DNA of 64,000 bases from contig MNCI01020127.1 of assembly GCA_015680685.1 (NCBI GenBank), forward strand, positions 843,347 through 907,346, written 5' to 3'. The notes below the pieces were generated by a model. The model was not told the origin of the DNA, did no database searches, and worked only from the letters and a program-made list of their open reading frames with translations. The DNA comes from Gnetum montanum. Taxonomy: Eukaryota; Streptophyta; Gnetopsida; Gnetales; Gnetaceae. This document shows positions 23,314 through 35,504 of the stretch, one piece after another. Position 1 is the stretch's first letter. Every line of letters begins with the position of its first letter. Position numbers and translations under genes: made by a program.

Positions 23314-23909
23314 TAAGGATTGAGAACTTGGATGGGGGGTTGAATAAGTTTCCCAAATTAAACATGCACCAACCACAAAAACACACCAAAGTTTACATGG
23401 TTTCCCAACTTCGGCATATCACACTCAAAGGGTAGATTCCTTGCACACCTCCAAACTTTGTTTCTTTAAAAAGTGGTTTGAAAGGCATCACACCCTGTAC
23501 AAGATCCTAGCTCTACTCTAAAGTGTTTTTTCACCACAAAACCACTCAACCCCGCATGGTCCCAACAAGCTCAAAATGTGATTTTAAGGATCCTACATCC
23601 TTTACAAAATTAAGCTATGCTTTGAAGTGTTTTGACGCTGCAAAACCACTCAATCCTGTAGGATCTTGACAAGCTCAATATGGATGTCTTCTTATAAGAA
23701 GCACATTAACCCCGTAGGGCTACAAGAAAAAGAGAAAGACATAAGAAAATAATAGAACTAAGTTTACAAGTCCTTGCACTTTAAAGCTCAGTACAACATA
23801 CAACCAAGCAAATGATGTTACAATGAAGAGAAAGAATTCAATTACATAGAATAGATAATTAGGAGCTCAAATGTGAACTATCTTACACAATTTTTAAGAT
23901 TTTGGTATC

Positions 23910-23917
23910 TTTTTATA
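23910..23917 (-). promoter_or_regulatory. LTR TATA box of element D
   Basis: CTATAAAAAG on the - strand. In the right LTR the same place reads TTATCAGAAG, so the box has been lost there. Confidence 0.6.
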
Positions 23918-24031
23918 GCCTTGAAATTTTTGAAAACTTATCAAAATTCATGCAATGACTACCAAACCGCTAGTGTAGGCATCTTCTTCAAGGTTGGGAC
24001 CTCTACCTGAGATTGGCCTTAATTTAGGAGA

Positions 24032-24112
24032 GACATCTCACTAGAAAATGGGACATCTACTGGGAGACGTCTACTCTTGGATGTAGACATCTACTATTTT
24101 TAGGAGACGTCT
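24032..24112. repeat. array of GACGTCT/GACATCT motifs in the LTR promoter
   Basis: GACATCT at 24032, 24052 and 24086 and GACGTCT at 24066 and 24106: five in 81 bp, 115-200 bp upstream of the TATA box in the sense of the element. GACGTC is the C-box core recognised by plant bZIP factors. The GACATC forms fit CpG decay. Confidence 0.75.
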
Positions 24113-24378
24113 TGTCAACTTTTGAGCTTTATCTTTTGTGGCTTTCTTTTGTCACTTGGCCTTCTTCCCAATCCTTGGTGCATCTTCATATGATTTATAG
24201 CCTTGGCTTTTATCCATCATCTCATCTTGTCCATGTGGTCTTCATTTTGATATCTCATTTTCTTGAGTTCGTAGGTCTTGTTGTGGAGTTCTTGTCCATG
24301 TCTTGAAAATCATTAGTCACAACAAACATTCTATGTTCTCAATTTTTCTTAAGGTTTTGACATATCAAAAAGTCAAAA

Positions 24379-24392
24379 ATCTTCTCCTTTTT
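24379..24392 (-). other. polypurine tract of element D
   Basis: AAAAAGGAGAAGAT on the - strand abuts the 3' LTR and is absent at the corresponding edge of the right LTR, as expected for a plus-strand primer site. Confidence 0.6.
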
Positions 24393-24699
24393 GGTGATGT
24401 CCAAAACTTAAGAAAATGGATGAGTAAATATAAACTTTAAATAACAATAAAATACTTAATACATATAAATTCCAATGGTAGCCAAGGGGAATTGGTGAGG
24501 TGAGAAACATAAGAGCTTAAGCCAATAGCTTTAAGAAGAAATAAGATATAACCACAAACTATCCAAGGGCCAACCTATCTATATAGCATAATAGATGAAT
24601 AAAAAGGGCATAAAGTTCACAAGCATGTATCCATACATGTACATACTATTATTGTCCAGTCCACAAAGTACATATATACTGTCCAAAAATTGTTTGTCA

Positions 24700-26401
24700 A
24701 CAATGTACAAACTATCTAAAAATTCTTCCCCTTTTTCGACATCACCCAAAAGGAGAAACCACCCAGGGCTCTAGTCACTGACCTAAATGGCATCATCTGA
24801 ATCCTCATCAAAAGTAGTTGCAACATGAGAAGGTTTGTAGGTCTCCTCCTCATCATCATTACTAGTGGTGCTAGTGCTAGATACATGCTACTCATCGTCA
24901 TCATTCGAAGATGGTAGCTAAATTAGAACCCTCCATGGACAAAGCTTCACTCAAAATCAAGATGAAGCTGGTGGATCTTACTAGGATGGGGCTTACTATG
25001 AGGATGAGAAATCACCCTTCCTTTAATAAGTAATAGGATCATCAAGACTCCATTGGAAAGAAGTCCCAAAGATGCCCTCCATGGCCTATTGCTCAAATGT
25101 CTATGAAGCATCATCTTGATGATGAAAACTAGGTCCAGGCTACATGGGATCAAGAAACTTCCCTTAGAAATGTGTCGGCGGTGCATCGGGTTCCTTTGAA
25201 TCTAATGCAATTCCAAAGTCATAAGCTCAAGAAGGCCTAGCTACTATTGAATGTCTAGGTGGGGTTGGAAAGTCCTCCTCACTGTCTAATATGGAAGGAG
25301 TGGTAATCTCCTCAAACTACTACCTATTAGGAGGAAGAGGACTCCAATTGCATCCATTCTCTTATGAAGGTAAGAGAGATTCCTACTAATCCTCCCAATA
25401 TCGTGAGCAAAGGGCTTAAGTAGCTCCTTTAGAGAAGAGCTCACCTGACCACCAACAAATTTAAACCTTCTCAACTGAGGAGAGGCCTGAGATGGTGATG
25501 TAGATTCCTTCTTTGCTTGATTTTTTAGGCCTAGTGTTGGGTTTAACATCTTTAGCATGGGTGGAGCTCTTCTTTTGTGAGTACTCACCAAGGCTCCTCT
25601 TACATTTAAGCAAAGGCATGTCAAAAATGGAAACACCTATTTGTAGGATTAGCAAATTGATGAGGTGAGGATGCCCATAGATTTTTTCCTTGGTAAACAA
25701 GCCCAACATGTCCCAACAAAGAGTATGACCTAGGTCCAAAGGTTGTCATGTGAGAAGGTAATAGAGAACAAATGCTTGGATTAGCAACAAATAGTTATAG
25801 CTTTCTCCTTTTATGATGACATTATATAAAAAATAAGAGAAAGTATGGAAAAATTGGGGGCTGTCTGACTCCTATAAATTCTTCCACTATGTAGAGACAC
25901 TGACTTTCAAAACAAAGCATCTCAAAACTCATCTTGGAAGACAAGAGTCACACCATTTGTGAAAATTTCATTCATGGAATGAATGTTGATCCTAAAAACA
26001 TTAACACTATATATCCCAAGAATTGCATTAACTACTTGGAGAGAAACAATAATCAACATACCCCCAACCATGGTAGTGAAAGCCCTAACAGATGCATTAG
26101 TAATGACAATGTTACAATAGAATTCTCTTATGATAATTTCATGCACACAAAAATTCATAGAAATGAATGAAACCTAATTAAAAACTTGAAAGAACCTCAT
26201 CAATTTCTTCTAATGACACTGTTGAAAACAAAGAGAATGTTTAAAGACAATAGAGACGATTCAAGCTACCTCAAACCAATGTTGGGCCTTAATGGATCTG
26301 AATTGTGGAGAATAAGTACTTGCAGTGCTAGACGAAGCTCCCATTGACTTCTTGCTCTTCCTTGGTGACATCCTTAACATTTCAACCTTCTTGTGGGCCA
26401 T
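24700..26401 (-). pseudogene. plant-transposon-type ORF in element D, decayed
   Basis: Starts with ATG at 26401 (- strand): M-A-H-K-K-V-E-M-L-R-M-S-P-R-K-S-K-K, a basic start seen in 'putative plant transposon protein' ORFs carried by LTR elements. Further in, R-E-F-Y-C-N-I-V-I and N-A-I-L-G-I (about 25990-26130) resemble the conserved FYANL...INxxLGL part of those proteins. L-G-H-T-L-C-W and H-P-H-L-I-N-L-L (25640-25740) match its later L...PxLIT segment. 25286-25739 holds two long overlapping open stretches, and the remainder is broken. The biochemical role of this family is not established; the assignment is by motif memory. Confidence 0.55.
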
Positions 26402-26539
26402 GGAGTTTGAAGAAAAGAAAAGCGCAATCACTATTTTTGGTGAACCCTAGTTGTCTCCCCTTGGTCATCTATGCTTGGACATGGAAGAATGAATGAAAAA
26501 TGAAGGTTTGGATTTATATAATTGTAGTCATTGAGGGTT

Positions 26540-26730
26540 TTTTATGAAAAGATAGACATCTCCTTTGAGAGATAGATGTCTATGCCACGTCTATAAAAAA
26601 AAGGTAAACGTCTCACTCAGAAAGTAGATGTCTCTACCATGTCTAACAGAAATTAGATAGACATTTCACTTGACAAGTAGATGTCTCTTTTGTCATGAGA
26701 TGTCTTCAGGTAGATGTCTTAGTAAGAAAA
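26540..26730. repeat. cluster of AGATGTCT/GACATCT motifs inside element D
   Basis: At least nine RGACRTCT-type motifs on both strands in 190 bp, the same motif family as in the LTR (24032-24112), including ACGTCT at about 26597 and 26611. It lies between the gag remnant and the second ORF. Confidence 0.65.
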
Positions 26731-26879
26731 GGCTCAAGAATGGCTGCCAAAGATGATAGTCTTAAGAGATATTCATAATGAACTGAAAACTTACCTCTAC
26801 TTACCTTTCTTGCTGAAGAAAATGAAGGTGCCTAAGGAGATTGAGAATGAGATGCCTCTTTTGAGGTACCTCCTCTAAT

Positions 26880-28070
26880 GCAAATTTATTCTATTTCCAA
26901 ATACTAGTTCCCCTTCACAAATTTTTTGAAGAGGTTTTTCTCAATATCATCTTTTTTCCTTTTGATTCTCTATACCTTCCTAACTCCCTTATCCTTTTGA
27001 GTTGTCCACATTTTCTTGTTGCCCTACATAGTTTTCTTTCTAGACATATTTGGATAAAACCAAGGAGTTTTGTGATATGTCCAAGTGTTCATGTGCTAAT
27101 GCTTTAAATTGCAAATCCATTGTTTATGCCCAAATCTATTACAATAATAACACCTAACCTTTTTGTTTAGATTTAAGTTATTAAACATTGAAGTTGCTCT
27201 TTGGTTAAATGTAGTGCCAATAGTTACCTCAATATTTGAAGGGGCCTCTCATTTGGATACATTTTTTAGGGATGCTTATTCTTGTTGACAACAACCTAGT
27301 CCACTTTTATCATTTTGACTTCTTCCTTGCTAAAGAACTATTCAAAGTGATTCTTTTCCCTTGACCAACTTTTCATTTACAAGTTTAGCACCTACAAGTT
27401 CTTCCTTAATCTACTCATAGGACAAGGTTAGTCTTTTATTCTAAACCCTTAGGTCTGAGGTTTCTTTTGTCAGGTCTAACATTTTTATATTTAATAAAGA
27501 GACATCTTGATCCTTGTTTTTTAATTCCTTCTTTAATTTTATAGAAAGATTTTGAAGAGATAGAAGTTCATTGCACAAGAGGTTGTACCTTTCTTCATCA
27601 GTTTTTATTTGTTCATCATTATTTGTAAGAGCCATATAGATAATATGTGAATCTTTTGAAGTGTCATCCACCTCTTCTTCACTTTGCTCTCCATCATCCC
27701 AGCTTGTGTAAAAGTTGGTCTTTTTGTATTCATGTCAGTCCTCTCTTTTCATTACAAACTACCATTGCAAGACATTTGGAGGCCACATGGCCTCTTCCAC
27801 TACATACCCAACATTCTATTGAAAAATCATTAAAATTTGAACTTGAAAAATTTTTACCTTTATCTATAACTTTGGTGGTGGATTAGTTGGACCCTAGTTG
27901 GTTGAATCTTCTTTGTTTTCTTGCAAGAAGCCTTTTAACTCTTCTTAATAGAAGAGATATTTCTTCTTTGTTGTTCATTTCTTGTTCAACTAGTTCCTTC
28001 TATTTAGATGCTAATTTCAAGGTGATGGGCTTTTCTTTTATTACTCCTTCACTTATGAGATTCATTTCAT
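26880..28070 (-). pseudogene. Copia/SIRE-like gag with two zinc knuckles, decayed
   Basis: Read on the - strand: first CCHC knuckle C-W-V-C-S-G-R-G-H-V-A-S-K-C at 27813-27772, then an open, Lys/Glu-rich coiled segment (27671-27441, containing M-A-L and heptad-like leucines), then a second knuckle C-Y-Y-C-N-R-F-G-H-K-Q-W-I-C at 27152-27111. The order knuckle, coiled segment, knuckle is what I recall for SIRE/Maximus-type Copia gag. Several stops interrupt it. Both knuckles retain all four metal ligands (C-x2-C-x4-H-x4-C). Confidence 0.75.
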
Positions 28071-28088
28071 AAGCTATAAGAGCACTTT

Positions 28089-28101
28089 GGATCTAATACC
28101 A
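28089..28101 (-). other. primer-binding site of element D
   Basis: TGGTATTAGATCC on the - strand, close to the common plant PBS TGGTATCAGAGC (initiator tRNA-Met). It lies at the inner edge of the right LTR, which sets the element's orientation. Confidence 0.65.
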
Positions 28102-28103
28102 CT

Positions 28104-29206
28104 AGAGGATCAAGAACTTAAAAGGGGGGTTGAATAAGTTTCCCAAATTAAAAAGTTACCAACCACAAAAACACACCAAAGTTTACATGGTTTCCCAACT
28201 TGGGTAGTCCACACTCAGAGGGTAGATTCCTTACACACCTCCAGACTTTGTTTTTTCAAAAAGTGGTTTGAAAGGCACCACACCCTGTACAACATCTGAG
28301 CTCTGCTCTAAAGTGTTTTGTTGCTATGAAACCACTCAACCCCACAATGTTCCAACAACCTCAAAATGCAGTTTCAAGGATGCCACAACCTTTACAAAAT
28401 TGAGCTCTGCTCTAGAGCATTTTGATGTTACAAAACCACTTAAACCTACAAGATTCCAACAAGCTCAATATGGATTCCTTCTTGCAAGAAGCACATCAAC
28501 CTCGTAAAGCTACAAGAAAAAGAAAAAGACACAAGGAAAGAATGTAACTAAATTTACAAGTCCTTACACTTTGAAGCTTAGTACAACATACAACCAAGCA
28601 AATGATATTACAATGAAGAGCAAGAATATAATTACATAGAATAGAGATTTAGGAGCTTGAATGTGAATAATGCTTGCACAATTTCCAAGATTTTGGTATC
28701 TTCTGATAACCTCGAAGTTTTTTAGAACTCCTTAGAATTCATACAGCAGCTACGAAACGACTAGTGTAGACATATCCTTCAAGGTTGGTATGTGTACCTG
28801 AGATTGGCCTTAATTCAGGAGAGACGTCTCATTGCAAAATGGAACATCTTCTATGGGACATCGACTAGGAGATGCCTACTCTTGGATGTAGATGTTTATT
28901 ATTTTTAGGAGACATCTCCTCAATTTCTGAGCTCTGCCTTATGAGGCTTTCTTCTATCACTTAGCCTTCTTGCTAGTCCTTGGGGCATCTTCATTTTTTT
29001 TGTAGCCTTCGTTTTCATCCATGATTGTCCATGCTCTCATCTTGTCCATGTGGTTTTCATTTTGACATCTTGTTGTAGATCTCATTTTTTTGAGTTCTCA
29101 AGTCTTGTTGTGGATTTCTTGTCCATGTCCTACAAACACATTATCCACAACAAACATTCTATGTTCTCCATTTTCCTTAAGGTTTTGACACACAAAAAAT
29201 TCAACA
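28104..29206 (-). repeat. 5' LTR of element D (right copy)
   Basis: Direct repeat of 23314-24378. In element sense it starts TGTTGAATTTTTTGTG and ends next to the PBS. The GACGTCT cluster is present but more decayed (28824-28920). Confidence 0.85.
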
Positions 29207-29735
29207 CATAGTTCTAGTTTATAGATATAAGTAGTATGTTCACATTGCAATTCTCTCTTAGTTTTATTTTAGATTATTTGAAATATTTCCATATTACCCT
29301 ATTTGTATATGGTTGCAACTACTATACAAAGAATGAGTTTGACATTGGTTAAAAGTTGGCAATAATATTTCTAACAAAATATAATTTAACATTACATACT
29401 TATGCTTTAAAGGCTTATGTGTAAAATATAATTTAGTGTTACAAGAATAAGATCTCTAGAGGATTTTGAAAATAAATTTTAACTTAAAGTTGTCTACTAG
29501 AATTGAATCTTGTATTTGGATCATAAAAATATATATAATTTAGTGTTATAGAATTAAACATTTCAATATAATGAGTAGTTGGCCTCTCAGCAGAAGCCAA
29601 TCTATCCTTTTCATAGTTTTCTTTCATCATTTCATTCTTTCATATGGAGTAACCTCATACCATCTATTCCTCTTCATAAATTAGTCTTCTAACATTTTTC
29701 CTTCACATTAACCTAAATGGTTATGCTAATTTATA
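29207..29735. other. no recognisable feature
   Basis: AT-rich DNA without ORF, repeat partner or motif that I can support. Confidence 0.5.
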
Positions 29736-30960
29736 TGATGTGGTCTTACCTAAGATGAGGTATTAACATGTGTTAGCAAATGAGTATTGTGATAATGATG
29801 TAATTAGTATGTGCATTGAATGTAAACTTATGATCAAGATTCTATGAAATTATGATCAAGTATGGAATGATGCATGTAGCACCAATTGCTTGACACCATT
29901 ACCATAGATTGATGTGTTATGTCATGGTGGTTGTGTATTTTTACAAATTTCTTATGACATTGTGACAATTAGAGCTAATATGAGGGAATGGACCAATTAG
30001 TTATGAGGCACCCTTGAGAAGTTAGGATAACCCTTGTTGTTCAATGAGGCTTTTGTCTTAAGTCCTCATACTAAGAGTAGAAACATATAAGCAAGGCCTA
30101 TGATTGGTAGAAGATCTTGGGGCCTATGTATATGCATGGATCTATTTTCTAAAAGGTTAATAGCCTATGACTACAAATGAGGTAGTAGGTGTTAACACTA
30201 GTAGTGGAATAATTAATGAAAAAAATAATAAAAAACATGCAAACACAATTTGTGTTATGAGTACTCATGTCAATGATATTATGCTTACAATGAGTGTGGA
30301 TGTGATAGCTGTCAGATGGGCTTTCTGATTGTGATCATGCTTTTGGGACATTGATCCATAGGGGCATAGGTTGTCCATGTTATGTACATGTATATGCCTT
30401 GGTATGCTTGTTACGTGTGAGCCCCGCATCTTTGTAAGGGAGATGGATCTCTTTACTGATGGTGTTGACTTGGATAGTTTGTGAGCACAATGATATCTTT
30501 GTATACTGTATATGATGTGCATATTGCTAGGATATGTGTAAGACACATTGACTCATATGATGTGATGGCTATGAATGCATGTAGATAGTTTGATGATGTT
30601 TAATATATAAAAATAGTGATATTGGTTTAGTATGTGTATGTTACCTTTGAGCTTCTAACTAGTTGTTGTGAGATTTTTATTGAGTGATATGTGGCTTTCC
30701 ACTATGTTATTGAATTTGCTTGATGTACGATGTACTTTGACATTGACTTTGATATTCTATTAGATTCTAGTCCACCCTTGAGCTTGGCTTGGGGTTGAAT
30801 GTGTCAAATGCTATAGAGTAGTATTCGAGCATGTTACTCCAAATGATATAGCATGTTATGGTACTCACCTTTGTGATTGCAGGTATCAATGATGTTAGGT
30901 CATAAAGGGAGTAGTTTATTTAGTGCCCAATTTGTTGACCTTTTATTTGCTACTTAATTT
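29736..30960 (+). repeat. LTR-like dispersed repeat, copy 1, with PBS remnant
   Basis: Homologous to 35505-37140 in direct orientation (shared AAGATGAGGTATTAACATGT and GATTTTTATTGAGTGATATG). Near the right end the second copy reads GGGTGTTACA followed by a TGATATTAGAGCAAG segment, the usual arrangement of a Ty3 LTR end and Met-tRNA PBS; copy 1 has a more decayed version at about 30800-30840. Similarity continues about 100 bp past the PBS in both copies, so these are two LTR-plus-leader units rather than a simple LTR pair. Confidence 0.6.
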
Positions 30961-31078
30961 TTATTTAACTATATTTTAGCCATTGAGTCTTCTTATTAAG
31001 ATTTGCAATTTGGTTTATCCAACATATATTTCGATGATTGTAACAATCACACCACTACTTGTAGGACCAATAAAAGTT

Positions 31079-31257
31079 GCCACAACTATGACAATGGTCA
31101 TAAGAGATTGGACCCTATTTAGTCAACAACTATGACAATGGTCATAAGAGATTGGACCCTATTTAATCAACAACTATGACAATGGTCATAAGAGATTGGA
31201 CCCTATTTAATCAACAACTATGACAATGGTCATAAGAGATTGGACCCTATTTAATCA
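31079..31257. repeat. 44-bp tandem repeat, four copies
   Basis: The phrase ACTATGACAATGGTCATAAG recurs at 44-bp intervals (GACAATGG at 31090, 31134, 31178, 31222). The copies are nearly identical, so the array is recent compared with its surroundings. Each unit contains the palindromic segment TGACAATGGTCA. Confidence 0.92.
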
Positions 31258-31263
31258 ACTCCT

Positions 31264-32480
31264 TAGTATGAGAGGTGTTTAGCTTGTTTGTTTCCAGCAT
31301 GCACCATAAATATGAGCAATGAAATGAAGTAGAAAACTACCTTACAAGAAATAAATTAATATGATAAGATGGCTGAAAAGAACATGAAATCGATCAAATG
31401 GAAGTATACAGATTACAAGACAGTTAGCAAAATTATGACAGGTATTGTGATAATTCATCTTGAAAAAAAAGGGATTTCTCTGGTTCATTTTTCAGAAGAA
31501 AGAGACGTTTATGTTTGTCACTATTGGAGAAGTTTTGCTGTGTTTGGAGTAGCTGCAAATCAGTGAAGATGATGATCATCAAGAATGCAAAAGGTTTATG
31601 TGAAACACCAACAACAACAAGAGCTAACAATGGCGAAAGGATCTCTGGAAAGAGGTGCATTACCACAAACTTTTACTTTATCTTTGGTGCATGAGGGTTT
31701 TCTCTTACCATCAATTATTGGAGAAAGATGAGAACTGTTAGAGAATCTGGGGATCAATCGCTTTATGGTGAAATGTCAATGTATTTTGTTGCATCCCATA
31801 AAAGCGTACACGATGAAGAATGGCCTGTGCTCTTTCATTATCATGTTCAATATATCCCCCGAGGGTCAGTTTCAGTTTCAATATGAAGCTGGTGCAGCGA
31901 TTCAAGCACAAGTCAACAACACAAAAGCATCATCGACAAAACAGAATGATGAATGGGTTTCAAATTATAAACTTTGGATGTGATATCAGTGAAGGTGGGT
32001 AAGCAGTCCACTTTCAAGCGCTGTACTTCATCATCAAGTAAGGACGGCGTTCAGATTCCTCCTAATCAAGTGAGTGATTAGGACGATCCATGTTTCCTTA
32101 TGAAGCTTTGCTCTCAATCCCTTTCATCCTCGACATGGCATAGCGGGCACATGATTATGACTTCTGGATAAGAATGACTAAATATTGTAAAAATGAGAAA
32201 TATGCTGCTGTCAATAATGGTTCAGAAATTTTGGTAGCACGGAGCGGAAATAACGCCGTTTTGAGGCAAAGACGGGCATGACTATATTCACGTAAAAAGG
32301 CATTACAATGAGCAAGTACAGAACTTAAATACTTCAACAACAAAACAGAGTCGTTTATTCCGAAAATCTTTCAACCGCGTGAAGAAGAATGAATTGTACA
32401 TGTCTCGTAAATAAGATACGTTCATAAATATAATAACTTTACTTGATGATAAAATAATTATAAGATAAAGTCAAATAAAT
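31264..32480 (+). pseudogene. duplicated coding-like segment of unknown function, copy 1
   Basis: Homologous to 41128-42430. The + strand reads MAEKNMKSIKWKYTDYK... from 31369 and V-C-H-Y-W-R-S-F-A-V-F-G-V-A-A-N-Q at about 31515-31565, then a stop. After a frame change, 31765-31983 is open and ends QFQFQYEAGAAIQAQVNN. Both copies keep the same residue strings in the same order, which suggests descent from a coding exon, but both have stops and frameshifts. I do not recognise the family. The region after 31990 is also shared but shows no convincing frame. Confidence 0.55.
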
Positions 32481-32495
32481 GATTTGTGATTTTAC

Positions 32496-33540
32496 TACCT
32501 TAAAAAATAAAAGATTCAAGGGTTACCAGTTCCATTAGTGTGAATGATTTAAGGGGATTCTAGGTGTATGACCTCAAAGATATATATATATATAATAAAA
32601 ATTCAAAGTTCAAAAGCAAAGAAGTAGAGGAGAAACTCCAAAATAACAAAAAGGAAAGGCCCAACAATTTTAAAGATGTCTTTTAATGTTTTCATCCTTA
32701 CAACCAATCTTGAAAAACCTCCTCTTTGGGGTAGGAAAAGGATTAGACCTTACCCCTCTTCAAAAGTGCCAAATGGGTTTTTACTTACTACTAAGAGAGA
32801 AATATTTAGTAATTTAGCTAAAGTATCAACTATTAAATGATATCACCTTGAACTAATAATGGAAGAAAATTAGCTGGAGAATCTCTATGAAAAACCACAT
32901 TACATCCAAAATTCTAAATGGCATAAAGAATAAGAGGACAAAAGCAATGCCAAGTATCAAGCAAAAGTCCTTAAAGTTAAGAAATGTCACTAAATAAAAC
33001 TTCATCTAATTTTGGTTGAAAACCATGTAAATACCTGCTAGACCAAGTCCAAAAGCTATGATTTTAGGGGATTTGGACTATATGTATCTTTAGGTCATAT
33101 AATCAAATACATACTTTTATAGAGGTCATATAGTCAACATGATACTTTGCTAAAACTTAGGTTAAATACATGTACAATGGCTTTAATATTTCTTCACAAG
33201 AAGTGATTTTTCTTTACTGGATCTAATTCTTCTAAAATTCCCCTATAAGGGATTCTAATTTGGCCAAGAGGCCACTACCAATCTTAGATCAGTAATGGTA
33301 ATGCTAAATGATATTTTGTCTATGGTGCTTTAGGGAGAAGGTATCGGTAACACTAAATAATATTGTATCCATAATGCTCTAGGGAGAGGGTATCCATAAC
33401 ACAAAATAATACTTTGTCCATAAGGCTCCACTACCAAAGCTAGTAGTCTTTTTAATATCATTAAGCATACCAAATCTATTCACATATCATTTATTTCTCA
33501 TAAACATTTTTTATTGAAATTAATCTTCTTATAGAACTAC
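32496..33540. repeat. dispersed repeat, copy 1, with internal insertion
   Basis: 32496-32575 and 33058-33260 together match the contiguous stretch 50926-51155 (shared GGTCATATAATNAAATACATAC and AGTCAACATGATACTTTG), and 33450-33540 matches 51685-51770. About 480 bp (32576-33057, starting with a TA microsatellite) is extra in this copy. Confidence 0.6.
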
Positions 33541-33599
33541 TAAGTATTCTACATGCGTCCAATCCCACTCATAAAACTTTCCACCCAAAGAACCAAACT

Positions 33600-34190
33600 T
33601 AGGCATCAACCTAATTCAGTCCCAAACACATGGAGGAAATTGAAAAATTACTGGTCATCATTTAGTGTCAACAATAACAATTAGCTCAATATGAGATTAG
33701 AATTAAGGAACAATTGATTCTTTTCCAACAACTACTAGAAAACTAGAAGCTAATTCTTTCTTAAGAAAATATAAATACTTTTGTCAAATAAGTGGTTAAA
33801 TTGTTCAGCCCATGTTTGTCAAGTTAAGCTTAGAAATTGTTAATAGATGGATGTCTATATTTCATGATGCCTCTAAGGTACTAGATAAAATTCAGGAAGA
33901 TATGTTAGGCAATAGAAAGGAAGTAGAGAAAATATTCAAAACATATATGACTAAGTTAAAAGACATTGAACCCACCAATAATGAGACCATCAAAAATCTA
34001 AATACTAGCCTATAAACTGACTTAATTAATCTAGGTGCTAAAGTTAAGGACTTTGTCAAAATAACCAATAGTTTGACAAAATACCAAGAGGAGTTTTCTG
34101 AAATCTCTAAGGACCTATAGAAAAAATAAGGTACACAACTAGCTCCTTCTTGAGCACCAAAACCTATGAATTTGTAAAAGAAGATTCAGC
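33600..34190 (+). other. lysine/glutamate-rich open segment of unknown origin
   Basis: 33812-34015 is open and reads as a likely helical, coiled stretch (LDKIQEDMLGNRKEVEKIFK). Helical-looking codons continue past the stop at 34013 to about 34130. It sits downstream of the dispersed repeat and could be a gag-like remnant, but no diagnostic motif is visible. Confidence 0.3.
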
Positions 34191-35504
34191 TCGATTAGTT
34201 ATTGAGGTTAGCAACCTTGAGGCTGAAGGTCTAATGAGAGTGGAGCAAACTTACATTTCATTACTTTATTATTTTATCTCTTTTGCTATAATTATAATAT
34301 AAAGGAAATTATTTTTCTCTAAACTTGTGATCATTCTAGGGAAGTTGGATTCACTAATAGATGGTAACAAGAGAAAAAAGTTCTTATTTTGTAGAATTTT
34401 TTCTAATGTTTCAAGGAGGTAGTTTCCTAGTTGTTTAGTAACTATATCAACCACACTTAAAGTTACTAGGGAATTGTTATGTTTTGTGTACGTAGAAATA
34501 TCCTAGGGGGAATGAATGTAAAACAATTCTAGGGGAATATATGAAAAGCTATTTTCTTTGCTCACATTATATCCTCTTTTAGGATCTATATGAATAGTGA
34601 TGTATGGCATTGGAAAGGAGATTTTTGAGAAGGACATTTACCCACGTTAAACTTATTCTAGTAATAAATAAGTTCATTTGTGTTTGCTTTCCTACAAAGG
34701 AAGTACTTGTGCATTCTTTTTTGTAAAGAAATTAATTTCAAGTTATCTAGTATAGATAGCTCACAATATAATTTCTTATTACTTCAATTTTCTTAGTTTT
34801 ACACTATCTCAAATGTCAACTTACTTCATGAGGTAACAAATGAGCTAGTTATATATCTTGGAATGTGATTTTACTTTAAGATGATTAGATTATTTTGGGT
34901 AATGATCTTAATTCCCCATATTACTTCAATGGTGTTTTCCATTATAGTATTTGCATAATTTTATTTAAATTCTTTATTACCCTCATTGTCACCTATCATT
35001 ATGAGCCTGCAGTAATATCATAGTTAGGTTACAATGAGTGGTGCGAGTTGGGAGGTTGTGACCAACCATGCTTGGGTTTCATTAGATGTTTGGTCTCTAC
35101 TTTTGAAAGGGCATGAGTGGTAAACAAAGATGGTATAAGTAAACAAGGGTCTTGTTGATGTGTTAATTTTGGGGGAGAGGGGTGAGCAAGGGACATGGAC
35201 CTTGCTCAAGGTGCACTAAGATTGTGTCTCATAGGAAACACTAGAATCCAGATTCAACATGAGCCACATTTGAGTTGCAACCTTAAATAAGATATAAATG
35301 AACAACATTTGTCATGACAACTGAAAGCATGAATAGGCTATGCTACCACTAGTCTTATGTGTATCTTTGTTACATAAAATGAAACATGATTGTTCATAGT
35401 GCTTGTTGGATGATATGCTTTAGGCATTATTGCAATATGTATTGGTTATGTGATTTAATGAGCCCTTAGAAATAGAGCTATATATCTATGTTGATACTTA
35501 GTTA
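34191..35504. other. no recognisable feature
   Basis: AT-rich DNA with scattered short ORFs lacking motifs. No repeat partner was found by eye. Confidence 0.5.

Larger units (their letters stand above)
23314..24378 (-). repeat. 3' LTR of element D (left copy)
   Basis: Shares long stretches with 28104-29206, for example GGGTTGAATAAGTTTCCCAA and ACCACAAAAACACACCAAAG. It keeps a good TATA box on the - strand and a cluster of GACGTCT motifs upstream of it. The ends are uncertain by a few bases. Confidence 0.85.
23314..29206 (-). mobile_element. Copia (SIRE-like) LTR element D, gag without pol
   Basis: Direct repeats of about 1.07-1.10 kb (23314-24378 and 28104-29206) flank 3.7 kb. On the - strand the right LTR is followed by a PBS-like sequence, then gag with two CCHC knuckles, then a different ORF, then a purine tract and the left LTR. 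No RT, RNase H, protease or integrase trace could be read in the internal region. The end bases are approximate. The flanks CATGA (23309-23313) and CATAG (29207-29211) are a weak target duplication at best. Confidence 0.75.

Noticed and set aside
23314-29206. Reading element D as an intact autonomous Copia element
   Set aside because: No protease, integrase or RT motif was found in any frame of the internal region.
31079-31257. CRISPR-like array
   Set aside because: The units are directly adjacent with no unique spacers, in a plant genome. A plain tandem repeat.
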